Positions 9,023 through 18,690 of a DNA stretch of 64,000 nucleotides are shown here, piece after piece. How positions within the stretch are numbered: the stretch's first letter is position 1; every line of letters begins with the position of its first letter. The position numbers and the translations under genes were made by a program. The notes beneath the pieces were generated by a model. It saw only the letters and a list, made by a program, of their open reading frames with translations. It was not told the DNA's origin and made no database searches. Source of the DNA: Bacteroidia bacterium (GTDB lineage Bacteria; Bacteroidota; Bacteroidia; J057); the NCBI GenBank assembly GCA_033391075.1, contig JAWPMV010000001.1:6014001-6078000 (forward strand), written 5' to 3'.

Positions 9023-9655
9023 TTAAGCAAGTTCTCGTTTAAAAAAGTATCTCACCCCTAGCCAAAGTATTGGGGGTATTCCCGCACTCAAAACCAGAGA
9101 AAGCCAGGGATTCTCTACTCCCATAGCTCCAATATAAGCGAAAACAAATCCTAATGGAACTGATCCGCAAGCCAAAGCCAGAAAGAAACTTCTGCTTTTC
9201 ATCTGACTCAAACCTGCCAGACTGGCGATAACCTCAGGAAAAACCGGCAGCCATCTTGACAAAGCAACGATCCAGCCCCCCATTTTATTAAATAATTTCT
9301 CACCTTTTTCCAGGTCTTTCTCTCCCAATAACCATTTAGCTCCCTTTATCCCCGCCAGTCGGCAAAGTCCATATGCAAGTGCCCCCGAAAGAAAGGATCC
9401 TACAGTAGAGATAATTCCCCCCCAAAATGGGCCATACAAAAATCCAAGGGCTGCCATGACAACCGTCGCAGGTATAGGCAAAAACAAATCACTGATGAGC
9501 AAAAGAATTCCCATAAAAATGGCCCAGTTCCCATAGCTCTCCAACCAGGCCACAGAACCTTCTTGAGAGAAAGTATCCGTCAATGCTTCTCCCCAGATAG
9601 CAAATGGGATGAGAACCATAGCTGTAAGTCCGAGAAACATAAAAACTAGCCGCAT
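9023..9655 (-). CDS. TVP38/TMEM64 (VTT/DedA-type) inner-membrane protein
   Basis: 210 residues with five or six hydrophobic segments. The VTT (SNARE-associated) core reads LPIPATVVMAALGFLYGPFWG, then GSFLSGALAYGLCRLAG, and later SRWLPVFPEVIASLAGLSQM. Its glycine and proline pattern is characteristic of DedA-like re-entrant membrane proteins, a family linked to lipid scrambling and envelope homeostasis. Lies just upstream of the GNAT gene on the same strand. Family assignment is firm, physiological role is not. Confidence 0.85.
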   Translation of the reverse strand: MRLVFMFLGLTAMVLIPFAIWGEALTDTFSQEGSVAWLESYGNWAIFMGILLLISDLFLPIPATVVMAALGFLYGPFWGGIISTVGSFLSGALAYGLCRLAGIKGAKWLLGEKDLEKGEKLFNKMGGWIVALSRWLPVFPEVIASLAGLSQMKSRSFFLALACGSVPLGFVFAYIGAMGVENPWLSLVLSAGIPPILWLGVRYFFKRELA

Positions 9656-9702
9656 AAGAATTCTATATTTTTTTATTTTGCCTCCAAAATAACATTTCTT
9701 TT

Positions 9703-10146
9703 ATGCCTAAACCGCAACCAAAACCGATTGATGAAACAAAACTTGCTGAGCTCGCCCAACAGCTGATGAAAGAAGCTAAATTTCCCATCCTGGCTAGTAT
9801 AGATGAGGATCAAGCCAGATTGCGTCCCGTATCCCCTGTAAAAACTGAAGGTTTTACCGTCTATGTTGCCAATCTCAAATCCTATGGCAAAACAAAAGAA
9901 ATTGCCGCCAATCCCAAGGTGGAACTTTGCTATGTAAATAGCAATCATGACCAGGTCCGTATCACAGGAGTAGCTGAAGTAGTCTCAGACCGAGCCCTCT
10001 TGGAAGATATCTGGAACAAGAATCGACTACTGGAACATTACCTGGGGAGCTTAGACAATCCCGAATTGATCATTTATCGCATCGATCCGAATCGCGTTCG
10101 CTATATGAAAGAATGGGCGCTGAACTATTATGAAATAGCCATTTAA
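9703..10146 (+). CDS. Pyridoxamine 5'-phosphate oxidase-family protein (general stress protein 26-like)
   Basis: 147 residues forming one split-barrel flavin-binding domain: FPILASIDEDQARLRPVSP near the N-terminus, KSYGKTKEIAANPKVELCYVN in the middle, and VRITGVAEVV after it. The short length and lack of the PdxH C-terminal signature argue against a true PNP oxidase. FMN, F420 or heme binding is possible. It is divergent from the VTT gene with a 47-nt intergenic region, and its stop is directly adjacent to that of the convergent M50 protease. Confidence 0.82.
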   Translation: MPKPQPKPIDETKLAELAQQLMKEAKFPILASIDEDQARLRPVSPVKTEGFTVYVANLKSYGKTKEIAANPKVELCYVNSNHDQVRITGVAEVVSDRALLEDIWNKNRLLEHYLGSLDNPELIIYRIDPNRVRYMKEWALNYYEIAI

Positions 10147-11331
10147 TCAGGCGCCTATAATGGATAGGGGTGTAGGGGTAAAGCAGAGAATAAAGATCAG
10201 GATAGCGAGGTAGCCATAGAACTGTCGAGAGAAGTTGACTCTATGCTCAATGAAAGCCCGAGGGTGATCCAGACCAATAAACCGCACAACCATCCAGGCA
10301 TACAAGAGCCATATAAAATTAAACTCTATACGCGGAAAATTCCATTTAAGCAGAACCTGCATTGCCAGAATCAATACGGTACTGAAGACAGCTATTTGCC
10401 AATTCTCTCTGCCGAGTACTTTCGAAAATATGTAGAGGAGGAAAAAGACATAAAGCGCTAAAGCCAAGTAATCCCAGGCCTGAATACCTCGAAATTCCAT
10501 CAGTCCAGTCCCTCCAAAAAAGAGGAGACCAATCAAACCTACCCGAGCGATATAGCCCGCCATCTTTCGCCCGAACATCCCATAAATAATATGGCCTCCA
10601 TCCAGCTGACCCATAGGCAACAAATTGAGTGCGGTAAAAAAGAGGGTGATATATCCTACAAAAAGATAGGGATAATGGATGAGGTCAAAATGATTGGGAA
10701 CTTGGGCGGGATCGCTGGGGATCACAGCTTTCAGAAACTCAAAGAGCAAACTGGTCCCAACATAATATCCGTAATAGTCTACTTCAGCTTCCAGGGCCGT
10801 TATGATCACAGATTCTTCCGGCACTCCTCCAAATTGCTCGGCATAAAAGGGCTCGATCGCCATTACATATTCCTCCATAGGAGGAAGATTCATAAAGCCA
10901 TACAATAAGAGGAAAATGGATACAACGAATCCAGCCAAAGGACCTGCGATGCCGATATCAAAAAATTTGCGGGTGCTGGTCGGAATTTCCTTTAGGCGAA
11001 TGACGGCCCCAAATGACCCTATATTTAAAATGCCAGGAATCGGTATGAAAATCGGGATGTAGTAGGGAAGACTTGATCTTACTTTATGATAAACAGCCAT
11101 AAAGTAGTGCCCGAATTCATGAAAGCTGAGAAAGGTCAGAAAACTAATCGAATACGGAAGGCCTTTCCAAAAGTCTTTCAATTCCAGCATGCGATCTGCG
11201 GGAATACCTGTTCCAAAATTCAGCCAGTATTTACCTGTAATCAACTCGGCACCTGCCAGAGTGGTTGTGATAAAAGCCAGGATAAATAGGAGTATCTGAA
11301 TGAGATAGGTCCGGAGTTTACGTCTCTTCAT
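10147..11331 (-). CDS. Site-2 protease family (M50) membrane metallopeptidase
   Basis: 394 residues with about nine hydrophobic segments. The zinc motif HEFGH is in FLSFHEFGHYFMA (about residues 66-78), and the second metal-ligand motif is NLLPMGQLDGGHIIYG (Asp of LDG), both characteristic of intramembrane M50 proteases. There is no PDZ domain, so it belongs to the compact group rather than the RseP/RasP type. Such enzymes release membrane-anchored regulators or process signal peptides; no target gene is adjacent. Confidence 0.9.
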   Translation of the reverse strand: MKRRKLRTYLIQILLFILAFITTTLAGAELITGKYWLNFGTGIPADRMLELKDFWKGLPYSISFLTFLSFHEFGHYFMAVYHKVRSSLPYYIPIFIPIPGILNIGSFGAVIRLKEIPTSTRKFFDIGIAGPLAGFVVSIFLLLYGFMNLPPMEEYVMAIEPFYAEQFGGVPEESVIITALEAEVDYYGYYVGTSLLFEFLKAVIPSDPAQVPNHFDLIHYPYLFVGYITLFFTALNLLPMGQLDGGHIIYGMFGRKMAGYIARVGLIGLLFFGGTGLMEFRGIQAWDYLALALYVFFLLYIFSKVLGRENWQIAVFSTVLILAMQVLLKWNFPRIEFNFIWLLYAWMVVRFIGLDHPRAFIEHRVNFSRQFYGYLAILIFILCFTPTPLSIIGA

Positions 11332-11371
11332 ATAATCGGTGCCCGCTGTGGAAGAATCAGCTTCAAGTTAA

Positions 11372-11379
11372 TATCTTTG
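11372..11379 (+). promoter_or_regulatory. Putative Bacteroidota-type promoter for the PseC-like gene
   Basis: TATCTTTG fits the -7 consensus TAnnTTTG and lies 19 nt upstream of the ATG at 11399. A TGTG at 11347-11350 sits 21 nt upstream, where TTTG is expected. The match is partial. Confidence 0.4.
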
Positions 11380-11398
11380 GAGCAAATTTCTATACATT

Positions 11399-12541
11399 AT
11401 GGGTCCAATCCCCTATGCCAAACAATACATCCCACAGGAAGACAAAGCTGCCATTCTGGAAAGTCTTTCTGATCCATTTCTCACTACTGGTCCAAGGGTA
11501 GGAGAATTTGAGAAAGCTTTTGCGGAATATATCGGGGCTCCCTATGGCATTGCCGTTGCTAATGGCACCGCAGCCTTGCACCTTTGCGCCAAAGCACTGG
11601 AGGTAGATTCAGCTAGCAGAGCCCTCTGCCCTTCGCTCACTTTCGCAGCCTCCGCCAATTGCATTTTGCATGAAGGAGGTGAAATTGACTTTGTAGATAT
11701 TGATGGGGAAACAGGCTTGATTGATCTGGACAAACTGCAAAATAAATTAGAGCAAGCTCCAGCCAATCACTACCAGCTCATCATTGCCGTTGACTTTGCG
11801 GGCTTTCCCCTGCAAATGGATCGGCTTAGGAAAATTGCAGACACCTACAACTGCAAGATTATCGAAGATAGTTGTCATGCGCCGGGTGCCTTCTATCTGG
11901 ATGAAACAAATACTAGACATACTACAGGAAATGCAGCCTATGCTGATCTCAGCATCTTTTCCTTTCATCCTACCAAACATATCACCACTGGAGAAGGAGG
12001 CATGATCACATGTTCTGATCCGCAATTGGCAGATAGATTGAAAAGACTCCGAAATCATGGCATTACAAAAGATCCGGAACTCCTCGAAAGACAGGAAGGC
12101 GGCTGGTATTATGAATTGCAGGAAGTGGGGCTTAACTACCGCTTGACAGATATCCAGGCGAGATTAGGCTTGACTCAATTAAAACATGCGGAAAAGTGGT
12201 TGGAAAGAAGAAGAGCGATTGCCCATGCTTACCGGAAAGCCTTTGCCAATAGCCCGATCCAGTGTCTGGCCGATACAGCAGGACATGCCTATCATTTGTT
12301 TGTGATTCGGTATGAGCGGAGAAAGGAACTCTACGATTTTCTACGCAGTCAGGGCATCTATTGCCAGGTCCATTATGTTCCCCTTCACCTCCATCCCATC
12401 TACCAAAAGAAAGGATGGAAAAGAGGAGATTTGCCACAAACAGAATCCTATTATAATAGCTGCCTGAGCTTACCCATGTATCCCAGCTTGACAGAAGAAG
12501 AACAGGCCTATGTGATCGAAAAAATTCTCTCCTTTGTCTAG
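11399..12541 (+). CDS. pseC: DegT/DnrJ/EryC1/StrS aminotransferase, PseC-like
   Basis: 380 residues, fold type I PLP enzyme. The PLP lysine is in FSFHPTKHITTGEGGM; the phosphate/ring-binding region reads IIEDSCHAPGA. NHGITKDPELLE and VGLNYRLTDIQARLGLTQL agree with UDP-4-amino-4,6-dideoxy-N-acetyl-beta-L-altrosamine transaminases (PseC), which act in pseudaminic acid synthesis. No other pse gene is adjacent, so the specific sugar is inference; a related nucleotide-sugar transaminase is possible. It is a single gene with its own likely promoter, and a 5-nt gap separates its stop from that of the convergent metallo-hydrolase. Confidence 0.85.
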   Translation: MGPIPYAKQYIPQEDKAAILESLSDPFLTTGPRVGEFEKAFAEYIGAPYGIAVANGTAALHLCAKALEVDSASRALCPSLTFAASANCILHEGGEIDFVDIDGETGLIDLDKLQNKLEQAPANHYQLIIAVDFAGFPLQMDRLRKIADTYNCKIIEDSCHAPGAFYLDETNTRHTTGNAAYADLSIFSFHPTKHITTGEGGMITCSDPQLADRLKRLRNHGITKDPELLERQEGGWYYELQEVGLNYRLTDIQARLGLTQLKHAEKWLERRRAIAHAYRKAFANSPIQCLADTAGHAYHLFVIRYERRKELYDFLRSQGIYCQVHYVPLHLHPIYQKKGWKRGDLPQTESYYNSCLSLPMYPSLTEEEQAYVIEKILSFV

Positions 12542-12546
12542 CAGAA

Positions 12547-13506
12547 TTATAAACGGAAGCGGAGGCCTTCTCTCGCTATATTAAAGCCAGCTGCTTCCAC
12601 TGCTTTTGAAGCCTCAGTCCCTACTTGCATGACGGGATTGGTATGGTTGAAATGGATAAAGTAAACCCGGGATTTTTCTTCTGGACTCAGGTCTTTGAAG
12701 ATTTCCATACTTTCGATGATAAAGGGGTGAGGGATGTCTTTGATATTTCTACCAGGCAATTCAGAATCATCGTAAAACGTAGCATCTACAAAAGCATAAT
12801 CCACTTCGCGAATAATGTCCTTTATATCTGTTTCCCAGATCGACCATTTATTTATATCCGGAACGAAAAAAGCTTTCTTGCTCGGACCATAAATCATATA
12901 GCCTACCGTTTCGCTATATTCATCTCTATGAGGAACCAGTAATGGCTTGACAAAAAGAGAGTCGCTGATTGCCATCAATGAATCAGCTTTCATCTCCTGC
13001 AAGTCGATATTCTCATATCGAACCAACTGATCCCAGGGACCATGATTGCTAAGGTATTCCTTCATTCGAGGCATGACAAAAACGGGAACCCCTTTCGCTC
13101 CCATTACTTCATGTCCCAAATACATCAATCCTGTATAATGTCCGATATGCGCATGGGTCAGAAATACTCCGCTCAGTTCAGAATTTGGGAGACGTTCCTT
13201 ACTGATCTGTAGCTGTCTGGAGAAATCTGGAGTGGCTTCAAATATAAAGCGCTTCCCCTTGTGAGAATCTAACAGGCCCAGGGATACCACTTTTTGCTCT
13301 AAGTCAGGTTTTTTCCATACCGCCGCACAGCAGGATTTCTCGCAGTTAGCCTGAGGAAAACCAGCATCCTGTGCAATGCCCAATATTTCCAGATTTATCC
13401 CCTCCAAAGGGGTATTTCTTCTATCTCCCTGATTATCAGACACCTCCTGAGAAGTGCAGGAAATTATACCAAAAGCGAAAAAAATAAAGATTTTACTGAT
13501 TCTCAT
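12547..13506 (-). CDS. PqqB-like metallo-beta-lactamase-fold lipoprotein
   Basis: 319 residues from the ATG at 13506. This start puts a lipoprotein signal first (FAFGIISC, candidate lipidated Cys); the frame runs open to 13530. The mature part begins with LEILGIAQDAGFPQANC and contains LTHAHIGHYTGL, the metal-binding loop of PqqB-type proteins, with HxHxGH in place of the usual HxHxDH. Downstream are LVPHRDEY, FVDATFYDD and a C-terminal FIHFNHTNP metal-site motif. There are no other pqq genes, so a role in PQQ synthesis is unlikely; more probably a periplasmic or outer-membrane hydrolase of unknown substrate. Confidence 0.82.
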   Translation of the reverse strand: MRISKIFIFFAFGIISCTSQEVSDNQGDRRNTPLEGINLEILGIAQDAGFPQANCEKSCCAAVWKKPDLEQKVVSLGLLDSHKGKRFIFEATPDFSRQLQISKERLPNSELSGVFLTHAHIGHYTGLMYLGHEVMGAKGVPVFVMPRMKEYLSNHGPWDQLVRYENIDLQEMKADSLMAISDSLFVKPLLVPHRDEYSETVGYMIYGPSKKAFFVPDINKWSIWETDIKDIIREVDYAFVDATFYDDSELPGRNIKDIPHPFIIESMEIFKDLSPEEKSRVYFIHFNHTNPVMQVGTEASKAVEAAGFNIAREGLRFRL

Positions 13507-13665
13507 TTTGCGAATATTTTCACAATCCATAAAATTCGCATTTTGCGAACGATAGATTCAGGCTTAAAATGTAACAGGTCTTACAGGCTTATTAACCATT
13601 AAATTCCTATCCATTCCCGTTCAGGTAATCAATTAGTATTTTTAGGTTAAGGAAATCCACCATTT

Positions 13666-16600
13666 ATGGATCGCACGTACACTGCTTCTGTTTACCTTGC
13701 TTTTGCCAACCATAATAAGAAAAAAAAAGGGGTACAGCACTTAAAATCTTTATATGACTCTCTCGCACCTATCTTACAATTAAGCGAGAAAGATCAAAGT
13801 ATAAGTCTTATCAGGGAAGATCAGGACGGTATCCCCTTCGCACATGAATTGTTGCAGGAAGGCTTACCGCTACCAGGCCTTACTTTGGTTCACCTCGAGG
13901 CTGAATCACTACAGTCAGATGAATGGTTGTTAAATGCCGCTGGAGGCAAAAGGCTACCTATAGACTGGGACAGTCTTTTTCTGGATCATTTGGAAGATTT
14001 AAAGCTCATTTATCTGGATAAAGGAGCTTCTCTGGATGCGATTGAAAAGCTGCTTTTTGCAGGTGCTCCAGCCGTAATCGGAACACACTTTGAATTTCAG
14101 GACCGGGAAGCGGATCTTTTTAGATCGAGATTTTATGCAGAATTATCGACAGGTAAAACTCTGCAAGCTGCTTATGAACAAGCGGCAGATGCAATCTCAC
14201 GTCCCTGTGAAATGAAAAAGATTCCCAGCGATCCCTATGAATACTGGGAAAGCAAAGAAAAAAATCAGGACACCACTTTCCATTGGGGACTCTACTATCT
14301 ATCTGCCAATGAAACCATCCTGGATTGGAAGATGCTGAGTGCTGGGCCTGCAAGATTGGATGCTCCCATTATTCCACCACCTCCTCCTATAGAAAAACCT
14401 ACGGTAAGTCTGAATAATGATCTCGATATTCTTTCTTCCGCAGATCCAGTTAGTCTTCAGGAAGAAGAGGAAATGGAACTGGATCTTCTGGCAGCTTCTT
14501 TAGAAAAAAATGAAGAGGAGAAAATAGAACTGGAACCCGTGTATGAGCTTCCAAAAGAAGAGGAAAAAATACTCATCAAAACGGAAGAAACAGCTGTAGT
14601 TTCTAAAACAGAATATTCCCATAGTACACCAGCTATTGGACTCAAAGTTAAGAGTTCTGATCTGGAAGCATTGACTAGCTTTCCCCCACTTAGAGAAGTG
14701 AGAATAAAGGAAACGGACATCATGTACCGTCAGAGCAATGCATCTACAACCAAGGAAGAGAAAAGCGCGACCCCAACAGTAGAAGAGAGTCCGATTAGGC
14801 CTCCTCTTCCTCAGGAAGAAGAAATCGAAAAGAATTTTGTTCCTCCTGTAGAAAACAGATTTGAAGCGCCCGAAGAAACTGTAAAGGTGGAAGAAAAAGC
14901 GCCGATCGAAGAAAAAATAGAAATTCCTACTCCCAGGCCACAATGGGAAGAAAATAAGCTTCGCCAAAGTACGGATCCCAATATTGTCCCCTTAAACAGG
15001 AATCCTCAAGTTCGAGAAGAACCGAAAGAAGTTGTAGAAGAAGCATCTTTCGACTTCCAGCCAAAAGTTGAGGAAAGAGAAATAGTGGAAGAAAGGGTGG
15101 AAGATCACCGAAGGTATCAACCGACTTCGCTTCAAACCGTAGAAGATAAGCCTAGCTTCCTTACCGCTCGTCCTAAAAGAAAAACCATCCATTTCGCTCC
15201 TCTGATCAATTCGAAGCCTTTAATTTACACAGGCATCGGACTGGCAGTGGTGGGAATGCTTTTGGCAGCCGTATTTATTTTTACCGGGATTGATTTTGAT
15301 GAAAGCTGGACCAGTGAAGAGGATAGTTACCTTTCTGCCTTTGGTAGTGGAGATTCCTATAACATCCTGCTTCTACCTTTCAAGGAATATCCCAATTGTA
15401 TCGCCGAGGATGCCTTTGACGAAATCGCTGTCAGGGACAGAATGAATCTTTTCCAGGAAGGAGAGGATCTCGGGATCAAAGTTAAATTTATGGGAGATGG
15501 TGCCTGCCCCAAAAATAGCGAAGAGGCAAGAAGAATTGGTCAGGTATATAATGCAGATTTGGTTGTATGGGGTAACTATACCGAAATCAAGCGTGATAGC
15601 ATAAATCTTCATACCCGCTATATCTCTCTCCGAAACAATAACAATTTTCTGGGTAGCCAGGTCAAAAATCTGGGTAAACTTGCCCTGGGAGATAATTATG
15701 ATTTGCAAGAAGGTTTTATCGCCGGAGACATTGATGATGTCGTGAACTGGTTATTGGGGATTGTAAATCTTCGCAATGAAAATTACATCAGCTCCCTGCA
15801 ATTCTTTGAGCAAATGGAGTTGAGCGATTCGCATGAAAGTGCCAATCTTTATCATTTGATGGCCAAATGCTTTCAGGGACTGGAGCAATACGACCAGGTG
15901 TTGCAAGCCTACAATCAGGTCATTTTCCTTAGCCCGGACAATGCCAATGCCTATCACAATCGTGGACTGCTTTACCAGCATTTAAAACAGGAAGAGCAAG
16001 CCATCGCGGATTTCTCCGAAGCAATTCGTCTGAATCCACGCCATATCAAAGCACACTACAATCGCAATCTCCTCATGGAAGGAGAAGTAGATGATACCTT
16101 CTATGTTGATCCTGAACTCATGCAAAAAACAGAAGACGTTTGGGAAACGACAGAAGAAGAAAATCCGGATACCTTTCCGGATGAAGAAATCCAATTGGTA
16201 ACAGAGACCGATCGTTCAGGAGGCTTCATGAGTGAAAGCAGAATCGAAGCTAGCTTACTTCAGGAAGAAGCCAGCGAAATTGAAGATCTGTACGAAGAAA
16301 GAGGAAATCTCAACCTGAGTTCCGCAGAAACTTTTTTCTCAGATGGAATCCAATTAGAGCAAAGGGGAAGATTGAGCGATGCAGTTGAAGCCTATAATCA
16401 TGCCATAGAAAGCTCTCCCAGAGAAAGCCGCTATTATCATGCTAGGGCAAAAGTCTACGAGAAAATCGGCAAAATGAAAGATGCCCTCAATGACTATACT
16501 ACCGCTTCACAGCTTTCTCCAAAGAATACAGAGATTTACCTGAATCGGGCATATTTGTATGAAAGAATGCACAAATACTATGAAGCGATTGCAGATTATG

Positions 16601-17076
16601 GCAAGATCATCAATCTCGCTCCCACTTCACCCGGTGCATATTTGTATAGAGGAAAGGCTTACCAGTTCGTAAAGCAGCCCAGAAAATCACTGGCAGACTT
16701 TGAGAAAGCTATCAGCCTCAATCCTAATGATGCAACTGGCTTTTACTTCCGGGCATTGCTTTACATGGAATTGAAAAAGCCCAATTTGGCCATTGATGAT
16801 TTCTCTCATGCCATTGAGATCAATCCCGGATATGCAAGTGCATACAGACAAAGAGGAGAACTCTATGTAGGAAGATCTCTCTACCAGAAAGCCCTGGAAG
16901 ATTTTAACAAAGTGCTGGCCCTTAATCCTCGCGACGCAAACATTTATGCCAAACGTGCGGAAATGAATTATCAATTGGGCAACCAGCAATTAGCGAAGAA
17001 AGACATCGAGCAGGCAGTAAGACTGGCTCCCGGCAATAAGAACTTTAAAAACATGCTTGCTAAATTTAATAAGTAA
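13666..17076 (+). CDS. Degenerate CHAT-domain membrane protein with FlgO/TolB-like domain and TPR arrays
   Basis: 1136 residues. Residues ~5-215 follow the C-terminal CHAT (caspase-like) pattern: LVHLEAESL, KLIYLDKGAS, FAGAPAVIGTHF, FRSRFYAELSTGKTLQAAYEQA and a closing FHWGLYYLS. The His of the usual HxxxH(G/A) motif and the Cys of the usual LNGCST strand are missing (here VHLEAES and LDKGAS), so it is predicted inactive. A long acidic and proline-rich linker (~230-505) leads to one membrane span (~517-541). A domain resembling the TolB/FlgO N-terminal fold follows (NILLLPFKEYPN at ~565, then ADLVVWGNYTEI). Two TPR blocks (~695-800 and ~885-1136) are separated by an acidic spacer. Likely a scaffold or sensor; the role is unknown. 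Confidence 0.75.
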   Translation: MDRTYTASVYLAFANHNKKKKGVQHLKSLYDSLAPILQLSEKDQSISLIREDQDGIPFAHELLQEGLPLPGLTLVHLEAESLQSDEWLLNAAGGKRLPIDWDSLFLDHLEDLKLIYLDKGASLDAIEKLLFAGAPAVIGTHFEFQDREADLFRSRFYAELSTGKTLQAAYEQAADAISRPCEMKKIPSDPYEYWESKEKNQDTTFHWGLYYLSANETILDWKMLSAGPARLDAPIIPPPPPIEKPTVSLNNDLDILSSADPVSLQEEEEMELDLLAASLEKNEEEKIELEPVYELPKEEEKILIKTEETAVVSKTEYSHSTPAIGLKVKSSDLEALTSFPPLREVRIKETDIMYRQSNASTTKEEKSATPTVEESPIRPPLPQEEEIEKNFVPPVENRFEAPEETVKVEEKAPIEEKIEIPTPRPQWEENKLRQSTDPNIVPLNRNPQVREEPKEVVEEASFDFQPKVEEREIVEERVEDHRRYQPTSLQTVEDKPSFLTARPKRKTIHFAPLINSKPLIYTGIGLAVVGMLLAAVFIFTGIDFDESWTSEEDSYLSAFGSGDSYNILLLPFKEYPNCIAEDAFDEIAVRDRMNLFQEGEDLGIKVKFMGDGACPKNSEEARRIGQVYNADLVVWGNYTEIKRDSINLHTRYISLRNNNNFLGSQVKNLGKLALGDNYDLQEGFIAGDIDDVVNWLLGIVNLRNENYISSLQFFEQMELSDSHESANLYHLMAKCFQGLEQYDQVLQAYNQVIFLSPDNANAYHNRGLLYQHLKQEEQAIADFSEAIRLNPRHIKAHYNRNLLMEGEVDDTFYVDPELMQKTEDVWETTEEENPDTFPDEEIQLVTETDRSGGFMSESRIEASLLQEEASEIEDLYEERGNLNLSSAETFFSDGIQLEQRGRLSDAVEAYNHAIESSPRESRYYHARAKVYEKIGKMKDALNDYTTASQLSPKNTEIYLNRAYLYERMHKYYEAIADYGKIINLAPTSPGAYLYRGKAYQFVKQPRKSLADFEKAISLNPNDATGFYFRALLYMELKKPNLAIDDFSHAIEINPGYASAYRQRGELYVGRSLYQKALEDFNKVLALNPRDANIYAKRAEMNYQLGNQQLAKKDIEQAVRLAPGNKNFKNMLAKFNK

Positions 17077-17182
17077 GCCATAAGCAATACAGAGGTATTT
17101 GGTAGAAAATAAAGCGGGCAACAATTCCTGGCGAATCATCCTGGCCGTTTTATCCTAGCTCATACCTCTTTCCTTTTTTTCC

Positions 17183-17190
17183 TACCTTTG
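17183..17190 (+). promoter_or_regulatory. Putative -7 promoter element (TACCTTTG)
   Basis: Exact TAnnTTTG match 18 nt upstream of the ATG at 17208. No clear TTTG is seen at the -33 position. Confidence 0.35.
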
Positions 17191-17207
17191 GGGAATATTT
17201 TTCCCAT

Positions 17208-17822
17208 ATGAATACTAGTCCCAGGCGACTCCTCCTCATCTTTGTAAAGCATCCCGAGAAAGGAAAATCCAAGACCCGATTGGCCGCAGGAATCGGTCAT
17301 GATCTGGCCCTGGAAGTGTACCGAAAACTCCTCGCCCATACCCGGGATATCAGCCTGAATTTACAAGCAGATAAAGTAGTTTTTTTCGGAAACCAAATGC
17401 CGGAGACAGATCTTTGGTCAGAAGCCGATTATTCTCGCCATCAACAAGTCGGAGTAGATTTAGGCGAAAGAATGTCACATGCTTTTTCATGGGGATTTGA
17501 CCAGGGATATGAACAGATTTGCATCATTGGGAGTGATTGCGCTACCCTTTCTACCGAAATCCTCGAAAATGCTTATAAGGTCCTGAATGAAAAAGATTTT
17601 GTCATTGGGCCAGCTAAAGATGGAGGCTATTACCTCATCGGTATGTCCGACTTTTATCCCAAAGTATTTGAAGATAAAGTTTGGAGTACGGCTGATGTGC
17701 GAAAGGAAGCCATTGCTGAGCTGGAAGCTGGAAACAAAAGCTTCGATCTCTTGACAGAACTTTCAGATGTAGACGTAGTCGATGACCTGAGAGGTACTTT
17801 TCTGGAATCTTATATCCCTTAG
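17208..17822 (+). CDS. TIGR04282 / DUF2064 family arsenosugar-type glycosyltransferase
   Basis: 204 residues with a GT-A-like nucleotide-binding fold. The N-terminal FVKHPEKGKSKTRLAAGIG matches the GKxKTRL signature of the family. The DxD-like region is CIIGSDCATLS (about residues 105-115), and AKDGGYYLIGMS is the second family signature. Members are annotated as DUF2064 or TIGR04282 glycosyltransferases, some near arsenosugar genes; no such partner is present here. The next gene begins 10 nt downstream, so the two are probably cotranscribed. Confidence 0.87.
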   Translation: MNTSPRRLLLIFVKHPEKGKSKTRLAAGIGHDLALEVYRKLLAHTRDISLNLQADKVVFFGNQMPETDLWSEADYSRHQQVGVDLGERMSHAFSWGFDQGYEQICIIGSDCATLSTEILENAYKVLNEKDFVIGPAKDGGYYLIGMSDFYPKVFEDKVWSTADVRKEAIAELEAGNKSFDLLTELSDVDVVDDLRGTFLESYIP

Positions 17823-17832
17823 CCTTTTTATC

Positions 17833-18687
17833 ATGAACACACCCAAACTATTCCTGCTTACTATCTTTTTGCTGAGTAGTAGCTGCCTTTTCGCCCAAAA
17901 GAAAATGAGCGAGAAAGCCTATACAAAATACTACCTCGAAGTACTCCAGAAAGCTCATCCCAGCGTAAGTTTTGAGCAGGTCGATAAACTGGAAATCATT
18001 GGCAAAACGAAAGAAGGAAAAGAAAGTAAGCACTTCCTGGACAATTCTTATTCGGAGTATAAATCCGAGCCAGATAGCCTGGATAGTATTGTAGCTCGAT
18101 TTGTGGCATCAAGCAAACTTCTCTTTATCGACCAGGAAGGGATCAATCCTGAGAATATTGTTCCCATCATTAAGACCCAGGAATATCTGGACTATGTCCT
18201 GGGTTTCTCTCAGGGGCAGGCAAAACGAAAGAGCATCGTGTATGAAACCTACAATGATGATTTATACATCTTTTATGCAGAGGATATGGGGAGCAGCATT
18301 TCCTATTTTGGAGAAGAAGCTTTCATAAAGCTGGGGATTTCCCGGGATACGCTTTTGCAATTAGCGGTAAACAATCTAAATCGACTGCTCCCCTCCATCA
18401 ATCGACAGGGAGCTGAAGGGCGATATATGCTCACGGCGGGAGGAGATTATGAAGTAAGCCTGATTTTGATGTCTTATCTATGGACAGAGGAAAATCTACC
18501 CGTAGATGGGGAATATGTGATTGCGATTCCGAATAGAGATCTACTCTTTATCACGGGGAGCAATAATACCGAATTCATAGAAGAACTGAAGAAAATCAGT
18601 CAGAACTCCCATGAATCCGCTTCCTATCCCATCAGTCGCCATCTCTATAAATGGGATGGAGAAAGATTTAGGCGAATGCAGGACTAA
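17833..18687 (+). CDS. Secreted protein, possibly DUF1444 (YtpQ/UPF0354) family
   Basis: 284 residues with a signal peptide (LFLLTIFLLSSSCLFAQ). The body contains KESKHFLDNSYSEYK, IVPIIKTQEYLDYV, DLYIFYAEDM, LLQLAVNNLNRLLP and RYMLTAGGDYEVSLIL. Spacing and motif order resemble DUF1444 proteins (YtpQ), which are normally cytoplasmic in Firmicutes; here an export signal is added. No catalytic residues are recognised. It probably shares a transcript with the preceding transferase gene. The family assignment is tentative. Confidence 0.6.
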   Translation: MNTPKLFLLTIFLLSSSCLFAQKKMSEKAYTKYYLEVLQKAHPSVSFEQVDKLEIIGKTKEGKESKHFLDNSYSEYKSEPDSLDSIVARFVASSKLLFIDQEGINPENIVPIIKTQEYLDYVLGFSQGQAKRKSIVYETYNDDLYIFYAEDMGSSISYFGEEAFIKLGISRDTLLQLAVNNLNRLLPSINRQGAEGRYMLTAGGDYEVSLILMSYLWTEENLPVDGEYVIAIPNRDLLFITGSNNTEFIEELKKISQNSHESASYPISRHLYKWDGERFRRMQD

Positions 18688-18690
18688 GTC

